From contig JALVNE010000094.1 of the NCBI GenBank assembly GCA_027026755.1, positions 1 to 41,989 of the forward strand: a stretch of DNA of 41,989 nt. The letters run 5' to 3'. The position numbers and the translations under genes are program-made. Source of the DNA: Sedimenticola sp. GTDB lineage: Bacteria; Pseudomonadota; Gammaproteobacteria; Chromatiales; Chromatiaceae. The notes below the pieces were generated by a model, which worked only from the letters and a program-made list of their open reading frames with translations, had not been told where the DNA came from and did no database searches. Of the stretch, positions 24,534-33,837 are shown one piece after another. The stretch's first letter is position 1; every line of letters starts with the position of its first letter.

Positions 24534-27500
24534 AGTTGTTCCAGAAGTTTCTTGAGGCTGCGCGTGGCGGCATCGAATTCGAAATTCTCCAGGTCGTCCC
24601 GGATGTTACGCAGCTCACTGAGGAGGCTGTGATCGCTGATATGCTGCAACAGCTTGTCCAGCTCGGCCACTGCCGCCACATTGTATGTTTCGGTGAGCGC
24701 CACCAGGCTTCCCAGCTCTCCCGGCATATCATGGTCCGGCAGGGGCTGCTGCTCCTCCGGCTGAGTGGCGGCTTCATCCAGTTCGGCGATGTATGACACC
24801 ACGGTTCGTAACAGGTTTTCTGCTTCTCCAAGCTGGGTGTCATCCAGCTCCACGGACTGCCGGAGTTGCTGTTCTATCTCCGCCAGGTGCCGGGAAAGTG
24901 TTTCTGCCCCTATGGTGCTGGCCAGACCCTTAAGGGTGTGAGCTATGCGGCGGGCGTCTTCCTGCTGGCCCTGTTGCGCCAGCTTTTTCAGGTTCTCGAT
25001 GTCGTGCCTGTGGCTGTGGGCGAACTTTTTCAACAGCCGAACATAGCCTTCCCGATCCATGGACAGGCGACGCGAGGCTTCTTCCGTGTCCAGACCGGGG
25101 ATGCCGGGGGGAACCGGATTGTCTTCGCTCTTGCGGAAGGGGCTGGGGGGCGTCTGGGTGGCGATCCTGTTCACCACCGGGTTGATGAGCCTGTCGATCT
25201 TTTCCATCAGATCGCGGATGTCTATGGGCTTGGACAGGTAGTCGTCCATGCCAGCCTCCATGCATTTTTCGCGCACGCTGGGCGAGGAGTTGGCGGTGAG
25301 GGCAATGATGGGCAGATCTCCCAGTCCCAGTTCAGCCCGGATTGCCCTCGCGGCCTCATATCCATCCATCACTGGCATCTGTATGTCCATGAGTACCAGG
25401 TCGTAACTGCGCCGGGACAGCTGTTCCACGGCTTCCTGGCCATTGCATGCGGTGTCCACCAGCAGCTTGTTCCTGCTCAGAACCTCTGTGGTCAGCTCCC
25501 GGTTGATCTGGTTGTCTTCGACCAGCAGCACCCGGGTGCCCTGCAGCTGGGAAAAGTTCCGCTCGACGCTGATTTTGGTTGCCCCTTCTGCAAGGTTTGC
25601 CTTGATGATGGGGAAACTGAGCTGGAAATAGAAGGTGCTGCCGACCCCCGGCTCGCTTTCCACCTGGATTTCGCCTCCCATCCTGTTGATGAGTTGGGAA
25701 GATATGGTCAGTCCCAGGCCGGTGCCGCCAAAGTTCCGGGTGGTGCTGCTGTCCGCCTGGGTGAAGGGGCGGAAAATCCTCCGCAGCTTGTCGGCATCCA
25801 TGCCAATGCCGCTGTCGCAGACCGTGAATTCGAGTTCCACCTGTTCCTCGCTGCGGGAGATCTCTTTGACAGAAATCCGGATGATGCCCTTGTTGGTGAA
25901 TTTCACCGCATTGCCGGCCAGGTTGGTCAACACCTGCTTGAGACGCAGGGGGTCGCCTTTCAGCCATCCCTGGAAGCTGGGCTGGTAGTCCAGCTGCAGT
26001 TCCACCTGGTTGGTATTGATCAGCTGCCGGGTCATGGCCACCACGGAAGACAGCTCCTTGCGCAGGTCGAAGGGGATGGACTCCAGGATCAGCTTGCCGG
26101 CTTCTATCTTGGAGAAGTCCAGGATTTCATTGATCAGACTGAGCATGCTTTGTGCCGATTCACGCACATTGCCCAGATACTTGCGCAGCAGGGGGCTGGG
26201 GTTGCTTTCCAGGCACAGGTCGGTGAAGCCCAGGATGGCGTTCATGGGCGTGCGTATCTCATGGCTGATGTTGGCCACGAACTCTGACTGGGCGACATTG
26301 GCGGCCAGTGCGTCCCGCTTGGCCTGGCGCAGGGCCTCCAGCTGAATCTTCTTGCGCGTGATGTCACGGGCTACGGCAACATAGCGCACGATGTTTCCTT
26401 CCTGATCCTTGATGGGTGAGATGGAGGTTTCCATCCAGTGGGGTGTGCCGTTCTTGCGCAGGTTCTTGAAAGTGCCCTGCCACACGTGGCCGGACGTCAG
26501 GGTTTGCCACAGGTGCTCGTAGAAACTGGCCGAATGTGCGCCAGAGGCGAAGATACGGGGGTTGTGCCCGATGAGTTCCTCACGGCTGTAGCCCGTCAGC
26601 CTGCCCGTGGCCGGGTTGCAGTCGAGAATAATTGCGTTGACATCGGTAACGATGATGGATTCCTGGGAGTGGGCAAAAACCGTTGCGGCCAGGTTGGCGC
26701 GCTCCTGAGAACGCTTCTGCTCGGTGATGTCTTCGGCTATGCCGTCGATGGATATGAGCTTGCCCTCCGCATCACGTACGGGGTGGGAAGAAACGCGCAG
26801 GGTGCGTTCTGTCCCCGAGGCGTGGATGAAACGCATTTCGAACTGCAGGAAGTCCGCTTTTCCTTCCATGCGCAGGGTAATATAGGACTTGGCCTTTTCC
26901 AGGTCCTCCGGCAGCCAGTTGGCCAGCTCCGTCCAGCGTTTGCCGATGACCTCTTCCCGCTTCAGGCCGAACACGCTGGTGACGCCATCGGACACGAACG
27001 TGACCTCACCATCCATGCCCTGGTGACTGTAGATGATGAATTTCTCCCCGACGTTGTCCACCAGTCGCTGGTACTTGGCCTGGCTGGCCTGAAGTTTCCG
27101 CGAAGCTTCCACGCGTTCGGTGACGTCCATGTGAGTGCCGAACATCCACATGGGGGAACCATCTGTCTCCCAGTGTGTAACCTTGCCGCGGGAATGCACC
27201 CAGACCCAGTGTCCGTTCTTGTGGCGCATGCGAAAATCGGCCTCGAAATCATCGGTTTCCCCGTTGAAGTGCTGTTGCAACAGCTGGTGGACCTTCTTCA
27301 GGTCCTCGGGGTGGGTCAGGCCGGTCCAGGTTTCGATGCTGATGGGAGAGAGTTCCGCCAGCTCGTAACCCACAATCTCCGCCCAGCGTTCGTTGAAAAT
27401 GACATAACCGGTACGGATGTTCCATTTCCAGGTGCCGGCCCGGGTTGCCTGGATGATCTGTTCAAAATGGTGGGCTGAATCTTCGGCCAGCAGGCGCTGG

Positions 27501-28591
27501 GAGTGCAGTTGCCGGTTGCGCTTCACCAGCAGCTGAAGCAGTACCAGGATGACCAGTGCGGCCAGCAGGGATATCGCTGCGGCGAGCTTGTGCTGCTCCC
27601 AGATGTCATGCAGGGTGATGGGGGGTGCCAGGTCATATGGAGGCAGTTCCAGCGCGCGCATGACTTGTTCCACTGCCCGGTAGTCCGCTGGGGGATCGAA
27701 AGTCGCAATACCGGCATTGATGAGCACGGGGTTGTCGGCGGACAGGTTGAACAACTGGTTCTGCACGGTGTCCACCTGTTCCTTGCTGACATGGGGCAGC
27801 GCCAGGACCGGCCACTGGGGGTACAAGCGGGTGGACACCGTATAGGGGAAACTGGGCTGTTCCATGATATTGATGACTTTCAGACCATCCGCCATACCCT
27901 TGGCCTGGAAGATATGATAAATACCGGCAGGCAGAAAACCCACATCGACGCTTCCCGCGTGCAAGGCCTGCAGCACATCGTAGAAACTGCCGGTTTCCAG
28001 GACATGGGCATCCCTGGGCAGTACGATCCCCGCCTGCAGCAACTCATAGGCCTGGGCGGCATAGCTGCTGAGTCCCTTGGTGCCGGCTACCGCAATCCAC
28101 CGGTTGCGTATGTCTTCCAGCCCTGCGATATCCTTGCGCTTGTCCTGGGTGATTATGACGCCGCCGCTGCGATGAACCACCCGACCATTCTCGTTTCGCC
28201 ACTCGATAGTGGCCAATGGGCTCTCGATATTGTAGCGTTCGCGAAGCTGAATGTAGTGAGCGGGGTTGGTGACGATGAAGTCCAGTTCATTACTGGCCAG
28301 GGCATCCTCCACGTCATGAAGGTTGATGGGTTTCAGCTGGATACTGAATTCCGGAATATTGGCGTTCAGATAGTCCACGATCGGCTGACAGCAGGTCTGC
28401 ATTCTTTCCGGGGCGAAATAGGTGAACACGCCCAGGGTCAGCTGTGGTTTGGGCTGGGCGTCTTCCACCTGTAAGGCCTGCAGGTTGCCTGCAAGCAGCA
28501 GGAGCCAGGCTGCGAGCACCAGAATCCACCTGCCCGGCCGTGCAGGCAGGCTGGCAATGCGGCGATATTGTGTTGGCTGTCGGGCGTGCAC
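24530..28591 (-). CDS. Hybrid sensor histidine kinase: PhnD-like sensor, 3 PAS, HisKA/HATPase, REC, HPt
   Basis: A 1353-residue membrane phosphorelay kinase. Order: signal/anchor helix (about 23–39); PhnD-like periplasmic binding domain (about 48–310, with ELDFIVTNPAHYIQL and SVDVGFLPAGIYH); membrane helix (about 334–356); three PAS/PAC units (about 375–495, 500–625, 630–750); HisKA with His777 in NISHEIRTPMN; HATPase (N box NLAGNAVKFTN, G boxes); receiver with Asp1069 in LVLMDIQMPVMDG; and HPt with His1218 in IAHTLKGLAS. Similar PhnD-fused kinases include TtrS-type sensors of tetrathionate. The start is GTG. It overlaps the response regulator by 4 bases and heads the cluster. Ligand unknown. 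Confidence 0.92.
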   Translation of the reverse strand: MHARQPTQYRRIASLPARPGRWILVLAAWLLLLAGNLQALQVEDAQPKPQLTLGVFTYFAPERMQTCCQPIVDYLNANIPEFSIQLKPINLHDVEDALASNELDFIVTNPAHYIQLRERYNIESPLATIEWRNENGRVVHRSGGVIITQDKRKDIAGLEDIRNRWIAVAGTKGLSSYAAQAYELLQAGIVLPRDAHVLETGSFYDVLQALHAGSVDVGFLPAGIYHIFQAKGMADGLKVINIMEQPSFPYTVSTRLYPQWPVLALPHVSKEQVDTVQNQLFNLSADNPVLINAGIATFDPPADYRAVEQVMRALELPPYDLAPPITLHDIWEQHKLAAAISLLAALVILVLLQLLVKRNRQLHSQRLLAEDSAHHFEQIIQATRAGTWKWNIRTGYVIFNERWAEIVGYELAELSPISIETWTGLTHPEDLKKVHQLLQQHFNGETDDFEADFRMRHKNGHWVWVHSRGKVTHWETDGSPMWMFGTHMDVTERVEASRKLQASQAKYQRLVDNVGEKFIIYSHQGMDGEVTFVSDGVTSVFGLKREEVIGKRWTELANWLPEDLEKAKSYITLRMEGKADFLQFEMRFIHASGTERTLRVSSHPVRDAEGKLISIDGIAEDITEQKRSQERANLAATVFAHSQESIIVTDVNAIILDCNPATGRLTGYSREELIGHNPRIFASGAHSASFYEHLWQTLTSGHVWQGTFKNLRKNGTPHWMETSISPIKDQEGNIVRYVAVARDITRKKIQLEALRQAKRDALAANVAQSEFVANISHEIRTPMNAILGFTDLCLESNPSPLLRKYLGNVRESAQSMLSLINEILDFSKIEAGKLILESIPFDLRKELSSVVAMTRQLINTNQVELQLDYQPSFQGWLKGDPLRLKQVLTNLAGNAVKFTNKGIIRISVKEISRSEEQVELEFTVCDSGIGMDADKLRRIFRPFTQADSSTTRNFGGTGLGLTISSQLINRMGGEIQVESEPGVGSTFYFQLSFPIIKANLAEGATKISVERNFSQLQGTRVLLVEDNQINRELTTEVLSRNKLLVDTACNGQEAVEQLSRRSYDLVLMDIQMPVMDGYEAARAIRAELGLGDLPIIALTANSSPSVREKCMEAGMDDYLSKPIDIRDLMEKIDRLINPVVNRIATQTPPSPFRKSEDNPVPPGIPGLDTEEASRRLSMDREGYVRLLKKFAHSHRHDIENLKKLAQQGQQEDARRIAHTLKGLASTIGAETLSRHLAEIEQQLRQSVELDDTQLGEAENLLRTVVSYIAELDEAATQPEEQQPLPDHDMPGELGSLVALTETYNVAAVAELDKLLQHISDHSLLSELRNIRDDLENFEFDAATRSLKKLLEQL

Positions 28592-28827
28592 TGTTACATT
28601 TGATCCTTGTCTGGTTTGGGGGCCCTGACAAAAGCCGCCCCCGGCTTTCTCAGGACGGGTTGTCCCGTCCGGGCCCTACCTTCAACGTCCTGCCAGGCGC
28701 TTCGGCAAGCATCAGCCGGATGGTGGTTTTTCCCTTTGGCTGAATGTGTGCCCCCGCAGGCGACCGAAGGTCTGCCCGCGGCTCCTGGACAGATTTTCTC
28801 ATCAACGGGCAATCCTGGAACGAGGTA

Positions 28828-28836
28828 TGTTATAGA
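28828..28836 (+). promoter_or_regulatory. Candidate extended -10 promoter of the thioredoxin-like gene
   Basis: TGTTATAGA fits an extended -10 (TGn followed by TATAGA). No good -35 is present, which extended -10 promoters tolerate. It is about 167 bases upstream of the proposed ATG at 29003. Pattern only. Confidence 0.3.
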
Positions 28837-28874
28837 ATGGGAAACATGCCTCAAAGGTGAGATATCTGGCGGAT

Positions 28875-28897
28875 ATTGGGTATGGGATATACCCAAT
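28875..28897. promoter_or_regulatory. Perfect 9-bp dyad, candidate operator or leader hairpin
   Basis: ATTGGGTAT (28875–28883), GGGAT, ATACCCAAT (28889–28897). It lies between the candidate -10 and the thioredoxin-like gene, so it could be a repressor site or an RNA hairpin in the leader. No second copy was seen in the window. Confidence 0.4.
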
Positions 28898-29002
28898 CAA
28901 CCATTATGCGCCGGAGGTCGGGATGATTGCGTTTTTTCAGGGCCGGGGATTCCTGCCTGGGCTATCATGATAACTTCTTCCTTTCTTTCCCATAGGCAAA
29001 TC

Positions 29003-30520
29003 ATGAGCTTGGTAATCCGATTGCTGCTGCCGAGTCTGCTGCTGGCGGCAGCGGCAGCAACGGCAACAACCGCCGACAAGAACGGCATACACTGGTACCC
29101 CGGCAGTGTCGATGAAGCCTTCGCGGTAGCCCGGCAGCAGAAAAAGCCCGTGTTCCTGTATTGGGGCGCGGTCTGGTGTCCTCCCTGCAACCAGCTCAAG
29201 GCCACCCTGTTCAAGAATCCGGCCTTCATCCGCAAGACCCGGTTGTTCGTGCCCGTGTACCTGGATGGCGATACCGAGGCAGCGCAGAAACTGGGCGAGC
29301 GGTTTGGCGTGTTGGGCTACCCAACCCTCATCCTGTTCACGCCGGAAGGTGAGGAAATCACGCGCCTGCCGGGGGGCATGAGCATGGAGCGGTATCCCGA
29401 GGTGCTGGACCTGGCCCTGGCCCGGGTCAAGCCCGTGGCCCGCCTGCTGGCGGAGATTCTCGACAAGGGCAGGAAGCCCACGGCCCAGGAGCTGCACCTG
29501 CTGGCCTGGTACGCATGGGATCAGGACAGGGGCAAGGCCCTGGGCAAGCGGGAACTGAGCGATGTGCTCAAGGCCCTGGAAGCCCTGGTGCCGGATACCC
29601 TCCCCCGGGAGAAGTCCCGCCTCAATGCCCGCTATCTTGCCGCCCTGGCTGCCCGCCAGGTCCCGCCCACGGAAGCGGAGAAGGCCGACGCTGTGCGGCG
29701 CTTGCAGCGGCTGCTGGCCGATGCCGACAGCTGGCAGGACAATTTTGACTTCCTGATCCATGACCTGGACCTGTTGATCCCGCGCATCACCACAGCAGAC
29801 AGTCCGCAACGCAGCAGGCTCCTGGATGCCTGGGGCAAGGTGCTCACCCGCCTGCAACAGGATGCCGGCATCGGAGCCACGCGCCGTTTGCTGCTTTATT
29901 TGGGACGGTTGCACTGGCTGAAGGCGGCAGGACAGGAGATTCCCGAGATGCTCAAGGCGGAGATTCGTGCTGCCGCCAGAGAGTCCCGCGCCAAGGCCCG
30001 CGATGGTCATGAGCGAATTGCTGTCAGTTATGCCGCCTACGTGGCCCTCAAGGCATCCGGGCAGCTTGCCCTGGCGGAACGCCTCATCAACGAAGAGATG
30101 CAGGCGGGCAGCAACAACCAGTACTGGATGCTGGTGCTCGCCGATCTGGCGGAAGAATCGGGAAACGAGGAGGAGGCGCTGCACTGGTACGAGAAGGCCT
30201 GGGAAAGCGCCCGGGGGAAGGCGACCCGGGTCCAGTGGGGCTCCTACTACATCCGCCAGCTCACGCAGCAGCGACCCGACGACGATGAACGCATCATGGC
30301 CGTGAGCAAGGCCCTGTTCGCTGAACTGGCGAAACAGAAAGCCCCTTTTCACGGTCGTAACAGGCGGGCCCTCGAGCGGGTGTTCAAGGCGCTCAACGCC
30401 TGGGGACAGGTCAGCAGCCCGGCTGAACTCATCGACATCAAGCGGGCCTTTATCGACGTCTGCCTGCCTTTCGGCAAAGACGCGATGGAACGCTGCGAAG
30501 CCATCATGAAAACATCCTGA
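29003..30520 (+). CDS. Exported thioredoxin-like protein with long helical C-terminal region
   Basis: The 505-residue product has a signal peptide (MSLVIRLLLPSLLLAAAAA). A thioredoxin-fold domain (about 28–150) follows, with the active site YWGAVWCPPCNQLK (Cys59, Cys62) and the cis-Pro segment VLGYPTLILF. The remaining ~350 residues are helical and TPR-like, for example QLALAERLINEEMQAGSNNQYWMLVLADLAEESGNEEEALHWYEKA around 355–400. It should act in the periplasm as a thiol reductase or redox chaperone. The frame is open much further upstream, but only 29003 gives a signal peptide at the N-terminus. The downstream DUF302 gene follows after 12 bases. Confidence 0.8.
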   Translation: MSLVIRLLLPSLLLAAAAATATTADKNGIHWYPGSVDEAFAVARQQKKPVFLYWGAVWCPPCNQLKATLFKNPAFIRKTRLFVPVYLDGDTEAAQKLGERFGVLGYPTLILFTPEGEEITRLPGGMSMERYPEVLDLALARVKPVARLLAEILDKGRKPTAQELHLLAWYAWDQDRGKALGKRELSDVLKALEALVPDTLPREKSRLNARYLAALAARQVPPTEAEKADAVRRLQRLLADADSWQDNFDFLIHDLDLLIPRITTADSPQRSRLLDAWGKVLTRLQQDAGIGATRRLLLYLGRLHWLKAAGQEIPEMLKAEIRAAARESRAKARDGHERIAVSYAAYVALKASGQLALAERLINEEMQAGSNNQYWMLVLADLAEESGNEEEALHWYEKAWESARGKATRVQWGSYYIRQLTQQRPDDDERIMAVSKALFAELAKQKAPFHGRNRRALERVFKALNAWGQVSSPAELIDIKRAFIDVCLPFGKDAMERCEAIMKTS

Positions 30521-30532
30521 GGAGAAAGGAAG

Positions 30533-30985
30533 ATGAAAAGAATACTCGTTGCCTGTGTCCTGGCCCTTGCCGCCCTGCCGGTGCTGGCAGCGGAGGGATT
30601 GAATGTCATTTCCAGCAGCCATGATGTGACGACCACCATGGACCGCCTGGAGAAGATCGTCACCGGCGCCGGTTTCAAGGTCATTGCCCGGGTCAACCAC
30701 GGCAAGGCCGCCCAAGGCGCGGGCATTGCCCTCAAGCCCGTGGAACTGCTCATCTTCGGCAAGCCCAAGGCGGGCTCCCTGCTCATGCAGAGTCAGCCCA
30801 GCGTGGCCATCGATCTGCCCATGAAGTTTCTGGTTTGGGAAGACGCCAGCGGCAAGGTGAACATCGGCTGGAATGATTCTGCCTGGATTGCCGCCCGCCA
30901 TGGCATTGCGGACCAGGACAAACTGGTGAACAAAATGACCGGGGCCCTGCGCAAACTCGCCACCCGCGGAGCAGGCAGCGACTGA
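30533..30985 (+). CDS. Exported DUF302 domain protein
   Basis: The 150-residue product has a signal peptide (MKRILVACVLALAALPVLAA). A DUF302 domain follows: SSSHDVTTTMDRLEKIVTGAGFKVIARVNHGKAA, then VELLIFGKPKAGSLLMQ and AIDLPMKFLVWED. DUF302 proteins are small, often exported and of unknown function; some occur with sulfur or redox genes. GGAGAAAGGA precedes the ATG. It overlaps glnE by one base (TGATG) and follows the thioredoxin-like gene closely, so the three may be co-transcribed. Confidence 0.85.
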   Translation: MKRILVACVLALAALPVLAAEGLNVISSSHDVTTTMDRLEKIVTGAGFKVIARVNHGKAAQGAGIALKPVELLIFGKPKAGSLLMQSQPSVAIDLPMKFLVWEDASGKVNIGWNDSAWIAARHGIADQDKLVNKMTGALRKLATRGAGSD

Positions 30986-33822
30986 TGCGTGCATCTTCCC
31001 GCCTTGAGGGCCTGCTTTCCCGTTGGGATGAGCTGCCTCAGGCGGGACACCTGGCCAGCCGCAGTTTCCGCCGCGACCTGGAAAAGGTCTGGGGGGCCAG
31101 TGATTTTGCCGCCCAGACCTGTCTGCGGGACCCGGATCTCCTCCTGGACCTGGCTGACAGTGGCCGGCTGGCGCGAAAGCTGGCGCCGGGGGAGATGGGC
31201 CGGGAGCTGGCGGAGATGCTGGCCGGCGTGGAAGGCGAAGAGGCGCTGCTGCCAGCCCTGCGCCGTTTCCGTCGGCGGCAGATGCTGCGCATCGTCTGGC
31301 GTGACCTTAGCGGCAGTGCAGCTCTGGAAGAAACCCTGGAAGATCTCTCGGAGCTGGCGGATCAGTGCATACGTCAGGCCCTGGCGCGGCTCATGGACTG
31401 GGCCGTCGCCCGCTCCGGGATGCCACGGGACAGGGATGGCAATCCCCAGTGCCTGGTGGTGCTGGGCATGGGCAAACTGGGCGCCCGGGAACTCAACCTG
31501 TCTTCCGATATCGATCTCATCTTCAGCTTTCCCGCCCACGGTCAGACCGACGGCCGCCGCCCTCTGAGTAACGAGCAGTTCTTCACCCGCCTGGGGCGTC
31601 AGCTCATCAACGTCCTGGGTAAGGTGACAGAAGACGGTTTCGTGTTCCGGGTGGACATGCGCCTGCGTCCCTTTGGCGAAGCCGGCCCCCTGGCCCTGAG
31701 CTTTGGCGCCATGGAAACCTATTACGCGGCCCAGGCCCGGGAGTGGGAGCGCTATGCCATGATCAAGGCCCGGGCCATCACCGGGGAAGACGCCTACCGG
31801 GAACGCCTGCTGGGCATACTGCGTCCCTTCGTCTATCGGCGCTATATCGATTTCGGCGCCATTGACGCCATCCGCGACATGAAACGCCGTATCCAGGCGG
31901 AGATGCACAAACGGGGCATGGACGCCAATATCAAGCTGGGCCAGGGAGGCATCCGGGAAATCGAATTCATCGGCCAGGCCTTCCAGCTGGTACATGGCGG
32001 GCGGGATCCGGACCTGCAGATCCGGCCCATCATGGCGGTGCTCTCCCTGTTGCGGGACAAAGGGCTCATGGACGGCCAGGCCATAGACGAGCTGTCCCGG
32101 GCCTACCGTTTCCTGCGCATGACAGAAAACCGCCTCCAGGCCTGGAAAGACGAACAGACCCACCTGCTACCGGCGGATGATGAAGGCAGGCAGCGGCTGG
32201 CCCTGAGCATGAACTTCGAGGATTGGGACAGCTTCAGCGCGGCCCTGGCCCAGCACCGCGCGCAGGTGGAGCATCATTTCAGACAGGTCTTTTCCGACAC
32301 CGGCGACCAGCGCCATCCCCTGGAAAAAGCCTGGCTGGTGGAAGACCGGGAGCAGGCTGCCGCCCTGCTCAAAGGCATGGGTTACGAACAGCCCGTTGAA
32401 GTGCTGCGCCAGCTCCAGTCTTTCCAGGACAGCCGGGCATGCCGGGCCCTGTCCGAAGCGGCGCGCCGGAAGCTGGACCGGCTCATGCCCATGCTCCTGG
32501 AGCATGCCAGCCGGGTGAATGGGCCTGATCAGACCCTGGCGCGTCTGCTGGAGCTGCTGCAGGCCATGGTGCGACGCACGGCCTACCTGGATCTGCTGCT
32601 GGAGAATCCCCAGGTGCTGGAACAGCTGGTGCGCCTGGGCAGCGAAAGCCGGTGGGTGGTGAGCCAGCTGTTGCGCTATCCGGTGCTGTTGGATGAACTG
32701 CTGGACCCCCGGCGCCTGTATGCGCCCCTGCGGCGGGACGAACTGAAGCAGGAACTCAAGACCCTGCTGGCGCGCATCCATCCTGACGACCTGGAACAGC
32801 AGATGGAGCGCCTGCGCCAGTTTGCTGCCGGGAACCGCCTGCGCACGGCGGCGGCGGACATCACCGGCGCCATCGAGCTCATGGTGGTCAGTGACTATCT
32901 AACGGAAATCGCCGAAGTGGTGCTGGAACAGGTGCTGGAGCTGGCCTGGAACTACCTGGTACAGCGCCACGGCCGGCCTGGCGAGGTGTCCGGGCAGGGA
33001 TTTGCCGTGCTCGGTTATGGCAAGCTGGGGGGCGTGGAGCTGGGGTATGGCTCGGACCTGGACCTGGTGTTCCTGCATGCCGACTATTCCATAGACGCCG
33101 TCACCAAAGGCGAAAAACCCGTGCCCAATGATGTCTTCTATGCCCGCCTGGGCCAGCGCATGGTGCATCTGCTCAATACCCGCACGCCCTCCGGGGTGCT
33201 CTATGAGGTGGATATGCGCCTGCGCCCCAATGGCGAATCGGGATTGCTGGTGAGTTCCCTGGCGGGATTCGAAAAATACCAGCTGAACACCGCCTGGACC
33301 TGGGAACACCAGGCCCTGGTGCGTGCCCGACCGGTGGCGGGTGACCAGGCGCTGGGAAAGGCGATCCGCCAGGTGCGCAGGCAGGTGCTCTGCCAGCCCC
33401 GGGACCCCGGCGAGCTCCGGCAGGAGGTCGTCGCCATGCGTGAAAAGATGCGTGCCCGCCTGGACCGGAGCCGGGAAGGCCTGTTCGACATCAAGCAGGG
33501 CCGGGGAGGTATCACTGATATCGAGTTTATGGTTCAATATGCTGTTCTGAGATGGGCCCGGGAGCATCCGGCCCTGGCGGCCTGGACCGACAATATCCGG
33601 CTGCTGGAAACTCTGGTGGCTGCGGGGCTGATGGATTCTTCCCTGGGGGAATCCCTGGTCCTGGCCTATCAGCGTTTTCGCGATACCTATCATCACCTGG
33701 CCCTGCAGGAACAGCCGGGGCTGGTGGAAGGCAGGGTTCTGGACCAGGAGCGCCACCAGGTGGAACAGGCCTGGGAGCATTTTTTCGGCGTCCAAACTGA
33801 CGCCAGGCCGGGCAAACGATAA
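30985..33822 (+). CDS. glnE: Bifunctional glutamine synthetase adenylyltransferase/adenylyl-removing enzyme
   Basis: Controls glutamine synthetase by adding and removing AMP in response to PII and glutamine. The 945-residue length equals E. coli GlnE (946). Both nucleotidyltransferase domains are intact: GMGKLGARELNLSSDIDLIF (Asp pair at about residues 175 and 177) in the N-terminal half and GYGKLGGVELGYGSDLDLVF (about 690) in the C-terminal half. Each is followed by its VDMRLRP segment and helical linker (QGRGGITDIEFMVQY near the end). The glnE–ilvE–waaF order is conserved in pseudomonads. Its start overlaps the DUF302 stop. Confidence 0.98.
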   Translation: MRASSRLEGLLSRWDELPQAGHLASRSFRRDLEKVWGASDFAAQTCLRDPDLLLDLADSGRLARKLAPGEMGRELAEMLAGVEGEEALLPALRRFRRRQMLRIVWRDLSGSAALEETLEDLSELADQCIRQALARLMDWAVARSGMPRDRDGNPQCLVVLGMGKLGARELNLSSDIDLIFSFPAHGQTDGRRPLSNEQFFTRLGRQLINVLGKVTEDGFVFRVDMRLRPFGEAGPLALSFGAMETYYAAQAREWERYAMIKARAITGEDAYRERLLGILRPFVYRRYIDFGAIDAIRDMKRRIQAEMHKRGMDANIKLGQGGIREIEFIGQAFQLVHGGRDPDLQIRPIMAVLSLLRDKGLMDGQAIDELSRAYRFLRMTENRLQAWKDEQTHLLPADDEGRQRLALSMNFEDWDSFSAALAQHRAQVEHHFRQVFSDTGDQRHPLEKAWLVEDREQAAALLKGMGYEQPVEVLRQLQSFQDSRACRALSEAARRKLDRLMPMLLEHASRVNGPDQTLARLLELLQAMVRRTAYLDLLLENPQVLEQLVRLGSESRWVVSQLLRYPVLLDELLDPRRLYAPLRRDELKQELKTLLARIHPDDLEQQMERLRQFAAGNRLRTAAADITGAIELMVVSDYLTEIAEVVLEQVLELAWNYLVQRHGRPGEVSGQGFAVLGYGKLGGVELGYGSDLDLVFLHADYSIDAVTKGEKPVPNDVFYARLGQRMVHLLNTRTPSGVLYEVDMRLRPNGESGLLVSSLAGFEKYQLNTAWTWEHQALVRARPVAGDQALGKAIRQVRRQVLCQPRDPGELRQEVVAMREKMRARLDRSREGLFDIKQGRGGITDIEFMVQYAVLRWAREHPALAAWTDNIRLLETLVAAGLMDSSLGESLVLAYQRFRDTYHHLALQEQPGLVEGRVLDQERHQVEQAWEHFFGVQTDARPGKR

Positions 33823-33837
33823 CGGGAGACTGAAGCA

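Larger units (their letters stand above)
28592..29002. other. 411-bp divergent intergenic region with hairpins
   Basis: This gap separates the hybrid kinase (leftward) from the thioredoxin-like gene (rightward), so it must hold both promoters. Next to the kinase are two tandem stem-loops: AAAGCCG-CCCC-CGGCTTT (28631–28648) and GGACGGG-TTGT-CCCGTCC (28653–28670). In the kinase transcript they would fold in the leader. On the other side lie an extended -10-like site (28828–28836) and a dyad (28875–28897). I see no ORF with credible features and recognise no known riboswitch. Confidence 0.55.

Noticed and set aside
28607..29002. N-terminal extension of the thioredoxin-like protein across the intergenic region
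   Set aside because: It would bury the signal peptide in the middle of the protein and run through hairpins and a promoter-like region; the extension lacks family features.
28592..29002. Riboswitch upstream of the hybrid kinase or thioredoxin-like gene
   Set aside because: Hairpins are present, but I could not match the conserved cores of c-di-GMP, cobalamin, glycine or SAM riboswitches.
28937..30994. 685-codon minus-strand frame opposite the thioredoxin-like and DUF302 genes
   Set aside because: The plus-strand proteins have signal peptides, a WCPPC motif and a DUF302 domain; the antisense frame shows none and low-complexity composition.
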